This document shows positions 44,410 to 55,434 of a stretch of DNA of 64,000 nucleotides, piece after piece. The notes below the pieces were generated by a model that had not been told where the DNA came from, ran no database searches, and saw only the letters and a program-made list of their open reading frames with translations. Source of the stretch: Coptis chinensis (lineage: Eukaryota; Streptophyta; Magnoliopsida; Ranunculales; Ranunculaceae); contig CM027379.1 in assembly GCA_015680905.1 (NCBI GenBank), positions 29,034,501 to 29,098,500 of the forward strand, in the 5' to 3' direction. The translations under genes and the position numbers were made by a program. The first letter of the stretch is position 1. Each line of letters starts with the position of its first letter.

Positions 44410-46600
44410 TGAACTCCAACAGATAGCAACCTAACGGAAGCAAGCTCTCCCTTGAGTGCCTTGAGTGCTTCTATGTTGCAAACCGTGATCCCAATAGTCC
44501 CTCAGGTTGGTTGGTTATTGTAGTATGTGAGCTCCCATGGGAACCACCATTTCTCGAGGCGATGAAGCGTTGAGGTTACCGGGAATATCGTGTAGAACTC
44601 CTGTGAGAAGTGGCTGCCTAACCTCTTTGGAAAAGAGGGCTGCACCACAAACCCGTAGAGGAAGTCGCTCATTTTGCACGGTATGCATGCAAGCATCTAG
44701 CGTTAACTTCTTGCAGTCCATCGGTTTTTGTGTCATTTTTCTCTCTCTTGCTTACACTGGTGCTCCTTGAGAAACATATCAATAGCACGATAAAGTCCGT
44801 CATGAGTGGCCCCGAGAAGCCCGATACCATCTCAAAGAAGGTCAATAAACTTTGACGATGGAAGATTTGGGTCCTTTGCAATTTCAGCAAGATATCTGTC
44901 AACTAATTTTGCCACTATAAGCTTGGAAGTATTTGACATCAATCCTGAGCTTCTAATCACCTGCATCTCTTCAGTCGGCAGAGGATCAATCCCTAGGCCT
45001 ATGAGCAAGAGAATGTCGTACTTCTTGTAGTTTTTAGCAGGGGCCCCGTATGGTCCTCTAATCAGCACTGTTGGGAAACTTTTTACCACATAGAAACATA
45101 TCAGACCTGAGCCATCTTCAAGTAATAAGAAAGTGGGTAAGTTGTCTCACCTAGCCTATGCTTTAATGAAATCTTTCATCCCAGTTTTCTCTACTCTTGC
45201 CAGTCTACCTTTTTTTGGTTCAGAAGCCGGAGCTTCACAAACCTGCATGGAGGAAGCTCAAATATCTTCAGTATCCTCTGATGAGACTTTTTGTGTTGCC
45301 TAAATTACCAATCAAGCAACAAACTATACAACTTAAATGATTACCTCTTGAAATCTATTTCTAAGTTCTGTTGTCTAATCTCCCAAGGTCCGAATGTGAA
45401 TGCTTAAGTAGTCATCTCCAGGCGCGAAAGTGATGGAGAAGGGATGCCTATAGAATTTTCAGGTCAAAGTCATTATTTGTTTTCTACAAACCGTCATTAT
45501 ATTGTCAGTAAGGAACTTGTCACATACCACTCAAAGGGGGATATATTTGGACACTTCACAAACATGTACATCTTTGTTCTCAGATCGAATCCCGGTGGTT
45601 TGGTCATATGCAATGCAAGAACGTTTCCTTTATATATGACAGCCTATCAAGTGGCAAAAGTATTAGTTTATTTGTGCAGTGAAGTGCCTAATAATGAAAA
45701 CTTTCAACATGGTGAGTTGTGAATTCGTTTCAACTCCAAGTGATCAAATCATAGAGACATCTTAGTTAAATGATATTAATCTTTGGGTCGAAAGTACTTT
45801 TTAATCGGGTTGCTTAAGTTTCGAGGGCCGGTTGAGTTTCTACCTCTTGATATATATGCTATGTTTAATACTTTAGGTAGGTAACTACTTAACCCTAATA
45901 ACGCCCACATCATTGTGGCTTCGCTTCGAATTAAAGATGCATGCATTCTCTCACTAATGTAGAGGAGGACCGGAATCATTATGTACATCCATGTCTGTAA
46001 AGAAAAAAAATAAAATTCCAGTCAGCATTGATTTCTATTATGCCTATCCGAGTATCTATAAAGAAAAAAAATAAAATAGATTTTGTTCCTGCAATACAAA
46101 TTCTTCCACTATACTCTGGACTACATCAACATCATACGTCGTTGTCTCACCTTCTGGGGTTGGAATAAGTAGATCAGTAACTGAAGCTTCATATAACTAC
46201 TGGCCTATTCTCTTAACCAGCCCTCTCCTTGCCATGTCTCCAGAATCGAGTAAGATTGTAGCTTTTAACATTTCCAGCAGAAAACTACAGGATACACTGT
46301 CTTTTTGAATGGGTAACAACCATATAATGGACTCCACTAACGATCGGCACTTGGCAACATCACAACCTTGGATGACACCCTTGCTAAAGCCTGGAATTCT
46401 CCTTAGTGCATATGCTTTGAGAGCTTCTCCAATTACATCGGCCGACACTCTTCCCTTGGTTTTGATGGTCGTTATAACACGCTTGTAGAAATAAATATCG
46501 AGCTTGCATAGGTTCTTAACCCACCAGTCCTTTGGCACCATCAGCGGTTTTTTGACACCATTCCAGCAAAGAAATTTGAGTAATGCACGGTCACCAAGAG
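44410..46600 (-). pseudogene. NPH3-family (BTB-NPH3) gene fragment, interrupted by RBOH sequence
   Basis: NPH3 proteins are plant adaptors of CUL3 ubiquitin ligases in phototropin and auxin-transport signalling. The exon starts at 46600 after a TTTGTAG acceptor and reads LGDRALLKFLCWNGVKK, MVPKDWW, YKRVITTIKTKGRVSADVIG, ALRRIPGFSKGVIQG and LVKRIGQ; then TAG replaces an expected Gln, and LIPTPEGETTTYDVDVVQSI and VEEFVLQEQN follow. The reading then breaks into RBOH sequence and resumes near 44985 with [73 protein letters not shown] and, near 44410-44480, EALKALKGELASVRLLSVG. The BTB domain is absent. Stops and frameshifts make it non-functional as a whole. The second part has the highly conserved family order, so the call is firm. 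Confidence 0.88.
44985..45994 (-). pseudogene. RBOH (respiratory burst NADPH oxidase) gene segment, RBOHE-like
   Basis: Four exon pieces keep their splice sites. From 45994 (after TTTACAG): TWMYIMIPVLLYISER. 45643-45528: AVIYKGNVLALHMTKPPGF and MYMFVKCPNISPFEW. 45447-45345: HPFSITFAPGDDYLSIHIRT then LGD, a TAG where the family has Trp, TTELRNRFQE. From 45242: VCEAPASEPKKGRLARVEKT, and near 45030-45070 [18 protein letters not shown] with LLLIGLGI. These are the last membrane helix, the FAD-binding HPFS(I/S)TSAPGD block and the NADPH-binding GPYGAPA and GLGIG regions of a plant RBOH, which makes apoplastic superoxide. N-terminal EF hands, haem helices and the C-terminus are missing. The segment lies inside NPH3 coding sequence. 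Similarity to the RBOHE type is judged from memory. Confidence 0.87.
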
Positions 46601-46728
46601 CTACAAAGCAAAAGGCAAATTGTTAGAATAAGGTTTATATATATTTAACACCACATTAAAAACTATGTATTATCAAAACAACCATATACAGTGCACCACA
46701 TATATATTGAAACTGAGTTTGATAATTA

Positions 46729-46731
<3 letters not shown>

Positions 46732-46792
<61 letters not shown>
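46732..46792. repeat. (TA)n microsatellite
   Basis: About 60 bp of pure TA just upstream of the NPH3 exon (in its intron side). Confidence 0.95.
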
Positions 46793-46795
<3 letters not shown>

Positions 46796-47855
46796 AACAA
46801 CAACAACATGAGCATCTCGCCTATTATTTACAAAGCTGACAATCAACTAAATGTCTCCAAAATGATGATTCTAAATAATAATAGAGTGTGTTAGACAGAG
46901 AAAATAAAGGCAGCAACTGATTGATTCATTGGTCGAGAATTAAGAGTTTGCTAAAGCGAAATACACCAATAACAAAAATAAAAATTAAGGTTTCAATAAG
47001 GGTTACCCAGATGTCCGCACTGATGTGTGATTGCAGTGCTTCGTCGAGCGTCCTTGAACACTGGAATCAAATATGTGATTGCAGAGAAGATGATTCTCGA
47101 TTGTCATATAAGAAAAAACATATAGAGGGGGAAAAAAAGCTTCATTACCTTATACAAACTGATGTGACATTATGAATAGAGGGGTATTGTTCAAAAAGAG
47201 GGGTATTGTTCAAGAGTGAAAGAATACCTGCCTCAAGGATATGCTATGGTAACCTCAATGACTGGTTCAATCTGGATGGAAGTGATTTGTTTCACAACTT
47301 TGGACGAATTCAGCAGATCAAATACTCATTTTCAATGTACTGGATACCCTATACAACTGGCCGAACACAGCCACACTAAATATATTATGTGTATTCTAAA
47401 GAACTGAGAATTTCATTGTGTTAAATATCATTATTACATTCTGGTAACAAACTGAAAGGTGCATGAGAGTGTAATTTGGTCATTTGTGTTTTGATTCATA
47501 AGCTAAGTTTTTAGATAAATTAACCAAATTCAATCCTAGTAATAAACCAAAAAAAAGTACCAGTGTAGTTTAGTGTAATTGTAATTCTCCAACAAAACCA
47601 TCTCCCCATGAAAATCCACAATCTCCTTTTTTGTACATAAATCAACTTTTCGGGATTCATTTGCCTTCAACATTCTATCTTGCAACTCCCCGCTCAATAC
47701 AAATAAAACTCCGACAGTTCACAATGCCATTGAAATAGTAAATAACTAAAGACCCATATCAACATAACCCAAACAATTAGTTTATTTCATTGATAGTATA
47801 ATGAATAGCAGCTAAGAAAAAACAATTACCAAAAAGATAAAAAGTAAGTGTATAC
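46793..47855. other. Non-coding between captured fragments
   Basis: No clear domain. The duplicated GAGGGGTATTGTTCAA (47178 and 47199) is a short tandem repeat. A minus-strand frame near 47210-47310 with KVVKQITSIQIEPVIEVTIA may be a further exon piece of unknown origin. Confidence 0.35.
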
Positions 47856-48272
47856 CTTTTCAGGAACAGAGGTACTGGTTGGGTCTTCTTCACCGCCCAC
47901 CAATTTCTCGGCACTCCTCCCTTCCACTACTTGGTCTTTATCTCCTACTACCTCTGCTAGATTCAAAGTTGGTCCTTCGCACCTCCAAAGAAGAAGCCTT
48001 TCGGAAGAACTTCACGAGGAATCTCAGGTTCGATCTAGACCAACTAGCCTAACTCCCCTACCTCTGCCAGCAGCATTCGGTCTTGCTAGTGTTGCTGAAG
48101 GCCCTCTCCTCACAGTTGTAGCATTGCCACCCCTTCCTCTTCCAACACCACCACCCTCCTTACATTCGAGTAATTTCGGACTAAATTTTCTGCTTGATCA
48201 GAAGGCTGAATATCATCAAGTTTTTGGGATCTTAATCTAGCTTGCCTAACTCCACTCCTCAACTCTGGCATT
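47856..48272 (-). pseudogene. First exon of a MUT9-like (MLK/PPK, CK1-type) kinase gene
   Basis: The frame begins with ATG at 48272 and reads MPELRSGVRQARLRSQKLDD, IQPSDQAENLV, then after a small frameshift GRGRGGNATTVRRGPSATLA, AAGRGRGVRLVGLD, then (after two stops and a shift) NLAEVVGDKDQVVEGRSAEK, GGEEDPTSTSVPEK, ending at a donor AAG/GTATAC. This is the characteristic N-terminal exon of plant MUT9-like kinases, which phosphorylate histone H3 and clock and light-signalling proteins in the nucleus. The kinase domain (next exon would start VQVGNSPVYK) is not found downstream. Hence a captured, broken 5' fragment. Confidence 0.85.
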
Positions 48273-51008
48273 GTTTCCCCATGCAAATTACACCCGCTCC
48301 AAATTCCAGTGAATCACATTGCGTTAACAGGAAAAAAATGAACACCTAAACGCATAAAAGACTGATCAAGAAATCTAATTATTCAACAGGCAATAAATCA
48401 TAGGCATTCACGTATATTAATTGCATCACGCCGCAACCAAGAGATGATTGAAATGTGATATGAGAATAAAACTTAGAGGTTTTGAGGTTTTTAGTGCATC
48501 AACAACACGTCTGGTTTCTTCGCATTTAAAATCGGTATAAATGGTATAACGTTGACAAATGATAAGTCTATATAGTTTCATTTTATATAACATTTAGACA
48601 ATACATGCGAGGTTCATTGTAACGCCCGTATTTTTAAAATACGTTTTTATCTATTTATTAATTAATTAAATTTATTTATTTAAAAATCGGCTGGATTGGA
48701 TTTGGATATGTGGGCCTGGTTTTTGGGCTCGAGTCTGTGTTGGGCTTGGGTTTCGAACCCAAGTATATAAACACATTTTTCTAGATAATAGGGTTTTAAA
48801 AATAATAAAAATATTAAAAATGGAGGCAGAGCTTGAAGCTTGTTTGCTGGAGGGTGGAGCGCGACGACTCGAACTCGGAGGAATTCGTAGGAGCTATTCA
48901 TACAGGTGAGTAGCTATTTTGCTATTTCACCGGATTTGTAGTTTACATATATCGGCGTATACTGTTTCGGTTTTTTTATACTGTTCATTATTCGGTTGTA
49001 TTGGACTTCGTGCCATTTGTTTTATTAAATTTTGTTAAATTTCGGATTTGTAATTATGTTGAACTGTGATACTCTTAACTTAAACTGTCGAAAGCTCAAC
49101 AGAGCGTTAATGGTGGCGTGGGCTTTGAACTTAAATACTATTGTAGTTGTTGTTTTGAACTGTTGTAGCTCTGTTCACGCTCTGAACAGGCGCTAATGGC
49201 ATCGCCCAAACCAATACCGAAATCTTTTTTTTGGCTTGTTGAACTTTTTGTATTTGTTGTTGGTGTTTGGTTGTGGACTGATGAGGGTCGAGTGGGGGCA
49301 GTGAAGCTTGGAAGTTAATGGCCGGCCGGGTTGGGCTGTTTTTGGGTTGGTTTCATTGGGTTGAACTCTTTAGTTTTGATGTTGGTTGATGGTGTACGTG
49401 TGAAGTGTATTGAGGTTTGGTGGGTCTTTGTCGAAGTTCGACAGCAAGAATGGCGTATGAAACCCGAAGATCGTTTTGGATTTCGTTGTTTTGAACTAGT
49501 TTGGGTTATTGTTTGGGTTGGTCGGTTGGATGTGTTTTGGTTGGATTAAGGTGTGTGAGGCGGTTGAGTGGGCTGTAGGAAGCCACTAATGGCGGTGCGA
49601 TTTTAGATCTAGATTTGGAGAAGATGGTGGATTTAAGAGTTGGGATTTTTGGCTTTGTTAATGTTGTGGGGGTTTTTCCCCTGAGTATTTTCGATCTGGT
49701 TTGGAAGAGTGGAGATTAGAGGTAGTGGTGACCGGATTTGTGGTGGTGGCTATTTGAGGACAGAGTTTGGAGAAGATGAACAGTGATTCGAGTTGGGCTT
49801 TGGGCCCGATTATGTTCTAAAGTGTTGGGCCAGTTCATTTCTATTTTGTTTGGGCCCTTTTCCTATTAGTTGTTAACTTGTTATGGGCCAGTTCTAATTT
49901 TTGTAATTGCGGGCCGGTTTTCTCTTATTTTGTGGACCTGTTTAGTTTAAAGTTTTGGGCCGAATCCAAATTATGTTTTGGGCCAGTTCAGTATAAGTTT
50001 TTGGGCCAGTTTCTAATATTGCTTGGGCCAGTCCATAGGACTTAAAATAGATCTATTTGGGTCTTTCAAGGTTTAGACTTTCGGGTTCTAAGGTTTGGGC
50101 TTGGCCAGTTGGGTCCGAACCATTACCTTAGTCATGAGCCCTTGAGCCATGCACTTTGACCTTAGCCATGAACCATGACTATGACCATGAACCTGTCGGA
50201 CCTGGAAACGACAATTTGACTTTGACAATGCTAGTTTGACTTTGACCATGACGTGTTGACTTTGACCATTGACTTTGACTGTGGAATGTTGACTTTTTCC
50301 AGTTTTGCACATATTTGATTATATGGATTAATATAGTAATAAAATATTGTCGAACATTATATAACGTTGTTTGTCATTATCTAATTATGATTTGACGTGA
50401 GTAGTGTGTAAAACATATATATATTGGGCTTTGATTGTGGACTGTGGACTGTTTAATTGTGCTACGTTTTATGTTGTGTATTGTATGGACAAATCCAATG
50501 CTAAAATGCTGTGGAAGCTTGTATAAATTGGTTAGTCCTTATCTAAGAAAGATTTGACATTGATGTTGTGTATTTTTGACACGTGCTGAGATATAAACTG
50601 TAGAAGATATATTATTCCTAAAACACTATAAAAATATATGCGATACGTTTGAAGCAATTGTGATATCATATGATATGTTGAGATATATATATTAAATGCA
50701 ATAGTTTTGGAAAAATAAATGTATAAACACTCCAGTACTTTATATGTGAGATGCTACTATGAGATAGTATAGTATGTGTGGATATTTTTCCCACGGGATT
50801 ATAACTTAGTGCAATAATATATTGGCACGTGAAAGAATGAAAGTGGTTATGAGATATAATTGAGATATTTCTACATATTGTGGCTTAGTGCAATAAGGTA
50901 ATTGACCTGCACGTGATATAGTGGAATTACTATGAGTCATTAATGTATGACACCTGAATAAATTACGTAACGAAAATCCTAGAACCTAGCTACCACAACT
51001 CATGTGAT

Positions 51009-51176
51009 TTGGCCCTTCTGGTGTTTCAGTGAATCTGAATGGCCTTCGGGCGTATGTGATAAGATTGGCCCTTCTGGCGTTTCAGTTAATCTGAATGGCC
51101 TTCGGGCGTAAGTAATGTGATTGGCCCTCATGGCGTTTCAGTAAAGCTGAATGGCCTTCCTGGCGTAGCCGAATAG
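51009..51176 (+). repeat. 56-bp tandem repeat in the solo LTR
   Basis: Three units start at 51009, 51065 and 51121, each with TTGGCCCT..TGGCGTTTCAG..CTGAATGGCCTTC. Confidence 0.9.
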
Positions 51177-51534
51177 TGGCTTGATTATTCCGTTCGCAAA
51201 ATAGAACGATGACGCGCGATATTTTATGCCAAATAGTGGCATTACTTACATAATTGCTTCCGTGTGAGGATTTACCTGGTGTGCGGCATCCCGCTCAAGG
51301 TGGTTACGCACAGAGTGGTTCATTATGTAAGGGGAGGCATGTGGATGTACATGTTCGGCGTTGGGTAGCGATTGTGGTAGCCCGGGGAAACTAGGTAAGA
51401 CATAGATACGACGTGATTTTAGGGACACACAAAGAAAGCCTTAATTAATATAATTATGGTAATATGTTGGTAAATGATATATCTCTAGATAGATGATTGT
51501 ATATGTTTTGCTAGTTAGTAGTTTAGTCAGAACC

Positions 51535-51750
51535 TAAGGTGCCTCGTGGAGGAACTAAATGTCTTTTTATTATGCGTATATGGTATGTTGTATTAGTTGT
51601 TGGAAGATAAGGCGCCTCAGTGGAGGAACTACCTGCCTAGATTATTGTACTTAAAGATGTTGTATTAGTTGTTGAAAGTTAAGGCGCCTCGGTGGAGGAA
51701 CTAACTGCCGTAAAGATTGTGTATATATTTGGTATAATTATATGTTGTAT
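51535..51750 (+). repeat. About 72-bp tandem repeat in the solo LTR
   Basis: Three units start at 51535, 51608 and 51679, each with TAAGGCGCCTC..TGGAGGAACTA and TTGTATTAGTTGTTG. Confidence 0.85.
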
Positions 51751-53189
51751 TTTAGAGCTACTCACACCAGCATTTTTATAATACTGACCCGATTTGCATG
51801 TTTGCTTATCGGGTGTGTTCATTAAATGAACACAGTTGATAAGTCTTGACAGGTTTAGTGTTGAAAAAGATTGGTTGCTGCTTGTGGTTTGCGTTAGCGT
51901 TGCATTTCAAGATAGGTTTTGTTTTCCCTTAAGGTGATATAGATTTTCAGTTGAGGAAATATTATTTGTATTTTCATTTGTAATTTTAATTAAAGAGTTA
52001 TTGAAAAGAGATTTGTAACCTAATCTTATTTGATGAATTTTTGTAATGAAGAGGACATTTGTTTAAATGAAATTTTTATTGGTTTTTAATTATCTGCATA
52101 TTTAAACTGTTTATGGGTTTTTGGAAGTTGGGAGTGCGTCACACCTCGGAGATCGAAGAGTCGGGAACAAATAATGTTTTTCCGAATTCTGTCGAAATTC
52201 GGGGTGTGACATTCATGGACGTGCGATGAACGTCTTAACAGTACAATACATCCACAACAATAGAAATCTTAACAATAGGTCAGCTAACAATACAATCACA
52301 TACTATCATTTAATAGTTAGGTTTAAACTTCTAGTTATGAGTATCATTTGTTGTTTAGATAAATAAGCTTAAATGCCGCAATGGAAACAATAAGTTTCTG
52401 CGTAGGGTTTACAGACAAACTTTCTGGACTCAAACTTGAAATCTATTGAATCATGTCAACTTTTTCTACTAATTACGCATCAAAAAGAATATTAATACAC
52501 TGAGAGTTCATACTCAAGAAAGAAATGAGGTTTATTAATCAATTGTCAATCAACATTCAATAACAATATGAAAATAAAAAAAGACTACAAAATATCAAAT
52601 GCAGTAAAAATATATAGAACATGAGTTCGGGCACACAGGGCATCCTTTTGTATCGCCATAAACCTAAATCCATATCGCATAATATTAGTCTCCTTGTTGA
52701 TGATACATAATCCTCCTTAGTTGTTTTGTTAAGAGTTTGGTTCCTAATAAAAATGGTGTCGGTTTAGATCTTGACGCGTACCAGAATTTAGACAAACTCC
52801 CCTATGCACCGCTGTGAACTTCTTGTATCTGTGTTATGATGGAAAGTGGTTGACGAAAAAAGTGGACATAAAAATTGTATTGTTGCAACTCGAACTGCTC
52901 GAACCATGCACTACTTCAGAGAAAGCTTTCACACCACCACCACTTGTGTTCGTTGCATAGAGGCATGTGTACCTAAGAGTTCCTGTGAATGAAATGATTA
53001 GTCCCTACTGCACTGATTTAAATATTCTAAGAAGCCAATATCGCACATCCTATGAAATGAAAATTTGAAAAAGAAAATTAGAACACAACTTGAAGCTAAC
53101 ATAAAAATGATAAGTAATTTCACATGGTGCTTAATAGAATGAAAAATGATTTAATTAGGGTGAGTTATGAATAATTAATTAGGCTGCTT

Positions 53190-53870
53190 AACAATCTATG
53201 GTGAGTTATTTTTTGGTGGAGGTTCAAGTTATTAGATTTCCACCTGGCTTTAATGAGGCTAAGATGCCTTGGTTTTTGGGTTTGGGTAAGAGGAATTCAG
53301 CCAAGACATCTGCTTCTAATTATCATAAGAACCTTACGTCCCTCATCTTCATAGCTATCGACCCAATCAAATATAATCAAATCTCTAGCTGGGCTTTTAA
53401 TAACAGGCCTCTTTGCCAAAGTCAGAACCTCGTTTTCCCTTGAGACAGGAGGTGAAACCCCTCTGAAGGTTCAAAGACAACCATCATCTTTATCTAGTTC
53501 TACATGAGTTACTGATAAGAATATATCCACAATAGCAAGGGTATTCTGTTGAGAATGTTATCCAACTTCTTGTGAATCCACATAGCTTAACCCTACAAAT
53601 TTATGATCATAGGCAGGTGACTCTACCAGTGTTCCCTTGTGCCATCATAGTAGTTGTCAACATTTGGTAATCCGTTGTTCCTAGAAGATGTATCCTCCTC
53701 AAAATGTTTTCCCACTAATAAGCTAGCATCTTCAAATTTGACTCTATTGTTCAATTTCGTCATGTTTCTATTGCAGTTATGTGAATTATTGTCTAGGACA
53801 CCTTCCATTACTTTTATGCCAAGTGAGATTGTACCTTCAACTAGCGTCCAGCAACTCCATCATCATTGTT
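53190..53870 (-). pseudogene. Possible fragment of a plant BRCT-domain protein gene
   Basis: Minus-strand open pieces look exonic: NNRVKFEDASLLVGKHFEED and NGLPNVDNYYDG (53808-53623), then VGLSYVDSQEVG, NTLAIVDIFLSVTHVELDKD, VSPPVSRENEVLTLAKRPVI and IIFDWVDSYEDEG. Motifs of the type LSYVDSQEPGE.SQANAL, SPPVS and FDWVDS.EDEG are, from memory, found in the linker of large plant BRCT-domain DNA-repair-type proteins; no BRCT domain itself is seen. Stops interrupt it. It shares the strand of the other captured fragments, which supports one capture vehicle. Identity is tentative. Confidence 0.35.
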
Positions 53871-55325
53871 AAAACGCTTCATACCAGACTGAGAACTATC
53901 AGGAAGAGAACTTGCTTCAGTGGTAATTTCTTTTGGAACAATAGTTTGAGAAGCAACTCGCTAGAAGTAGAAGCTGCAAGAACTGAAATAAAGCTGCTCT
54001 AGGCAAATCCTGAGTCATTAAAAAATTCATATTAAGGTGAGACTAAAGCAGCTTCCGAATCAAGACATTAATACTACACATCTAATTATCGTGTAAATAA
54101 ACACAAAGCTTTTATGAAGTTCTGATGAACAAAGTACAAAAAAAGACAACCATGCAGGACTGAAAGAAAGACAAAGTTCACTTTAACAGTATGAAGATAA
54201 GAAAGCCACAAAAATTTGACTGAAGCCATTTCCTCCAGAAAGAATATAGTCGAAAAGCAGACTTACGAAAATAAAATCAGATTGTCACTTCAGGTACCTG
54301 AAGCAACATGAATAAACATCACCCTAAATCACGAATATTAAAAAAGACTTCAATTTGCATTTGAACAAACCAACACAATATTAGCATATTTAAATATGAA
54401 GCATGGGAAAATATTGTATGTAGAAAATAGGATATATCAGCAAAAACACAAACACAAACACTTAATGATCAAAGGGGATAATTTGCTTGAATTTGCCGAT
54501 TATGCAGCAAAGTATTAATGAAAAACAGAGTAAATATCAAAACCATACAGTAAACGTTAAAATAAAATATCTAACCTTTTGAAATAGAGAGTTTCTTTTT
54601 TCTTCACTTCTAATAATAATCGGCAGCAGTAGAGAGACAAATGAGGGAGACGTCTGATTTAGTGCCGAATAAGCAAGAGAAAAGAGAAGACCTTGTATCT
54701 TTTAGGAGAGACGAATGAGGGAGAGAGCTAAGAAGAAAGAGAAAGTGCCGCATAAGCAGAGAAAAGAGAAGACGTCTGATTTTCTAGCATTTAAACTCGG
54801 TATAAATGGTAATAAATTCGGTATTAATGTGAAGTCATTAGTCGCGAACAATTGAATCTTGGCGTGTAGTTGATTTCCGATTTGAATTTACACATATGTC
54901 CTCAGAATACTATATCATTTTAAGGGTATGAATGGTAGAAAAATTTGAAATGACAAAATAGTCCTTCTTAAAGGCATTGAATAATTGATTTTAATATTTT
55001 ATCAAGGGTATTTGATGGTAGAAAAAAGGTTGGTTCAATTTAAATGTCCATGTTAATTATGGTATACTCTACTAATTGAGATGGGCTACTTGTCGATTTC
55101 ATCGAGAGCCACTAAAAATATGTCATTTAGTAAGTGGAATATATGCAATGTTAGTATAGTAGAACCATGCCTGCTAGCACCCCAAATATAGGAAATTCAA
55201 GTTAAATCCATCAGAATATGTTTTTGTCGGAATATTGGTGCATAGGGTGAACTAGTGAAGTTCGGATTGAACATGTTTGCCCAAGTCCAATTTGATTAAT
55301 AAGCTTATTTTTATTTCATATATAG
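53871..55325. other. Non-coding with leader-like GA-rich tandem duplication
   Basis: Between about 54630 and 54780 the words GACGTCTGATTT, AAGCAAGAGAAAAGAGAAGA and GAATGAGGGAGA recur in two offset copies. Minus strand reads as a CT-rich leader, perhaps the 5' end of the captured gene. Confidence 0.4.
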
Positions 55326-55327
55326 AT

Positions 55328-55434
55328 AGCAGGGCTACTGAATTCTCGTCTTAATATATATAGCCTATTAAAGCCATGATTGTGGAGTCCCATTTGGTAG
55401 ATTACTGCAAGACGAGAATTCAGTAGCCTTGCTA
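55328..55434. repeat. Inverted repeat with 28-base arms
   Basis: GGCTACTGAATTCTCGTCTT and its complement AAGACGAGAATTCAGTAGCC lie about 57 bp apart, with one mismatch in the longer 28-base arm. The loop has CCTATTAAAGCCATGATTGT, reminiscent of the 5' ends of Helitrons A and B. Confidence 0.85.

Larger units (their letters stand above)
48618..52211 (+). mobile_element. Solo LTR of a Ty3/gypsy-like element
   Basis: Starts TGTAACGCCCGTATTTTT and ends ATTCGGGGTGTGACA, flanked by perfect TTCAT duplications (48613-48617 and 52212-52216), so an LTR-LTR recombination has removed the interior. It is homologous along its length to the LTR at 56934-61759 in the opposite orientation (shared TTGGGCTTGGGTTTCGA, AAGTATATAAACA, the TTTGACCATG repeats). 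At 3.6 kb it is shorter than the 4.8 kb relative. TATATAAAC near 48763 is a likely promoter. No coding frame of note. Confidence 0.9.
43781..55326 (-). mobile_element. Candidate large Helitron carrying captured gene fragments
   Basis: On the minus strand the 3' end is a perfect hairpin CGTGC-AAC-GCACG, nine bases, then CTAG followed by T, which is the Helitron rule. The proposed 5' end is TCTATATATGAAATAAAAAT after an A at 55327; it fits the A/TC rule but resembles Helitrons A-C less well, so this boundary is tentative. Between them, fragments of at least three unrelated host genes lie on the minus strand with introns kept: NPH3, RBOH and MUT9-like kinase, perhaps also a BRCT-protein-like piece. 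A solo LTR has inserted later (48618-52211). No Rep/helicase frame is seen, so it would be non-autonomous. Multi-gene capture in one orientation is a hallmark of plant Helitrons. Confidence 0.5.

Noticed and set aside
44502-44770. First reading of the whole 44.5-45.1 kb stretch as RBOH
   Set aside because: The downstream half (MDCKKLTLDACMH, VQNERLPLRV) is NPH3, not RBOH, so the stretch is a chimera.
47848-48240. Pro/Ser-rich 130-codon plus-strand frame
   Set aside because: It is the antisense shadow of the MUT9-like kinase first exon, which is recognisable on the minus strand.
55364-55420. CCTATTAAAGCCATGATTGT as a plus-strand Helitron 5' end
   Set aside because: It lacks the initial TC and no matching CTAG end with a hairpin was found downstream in the window.
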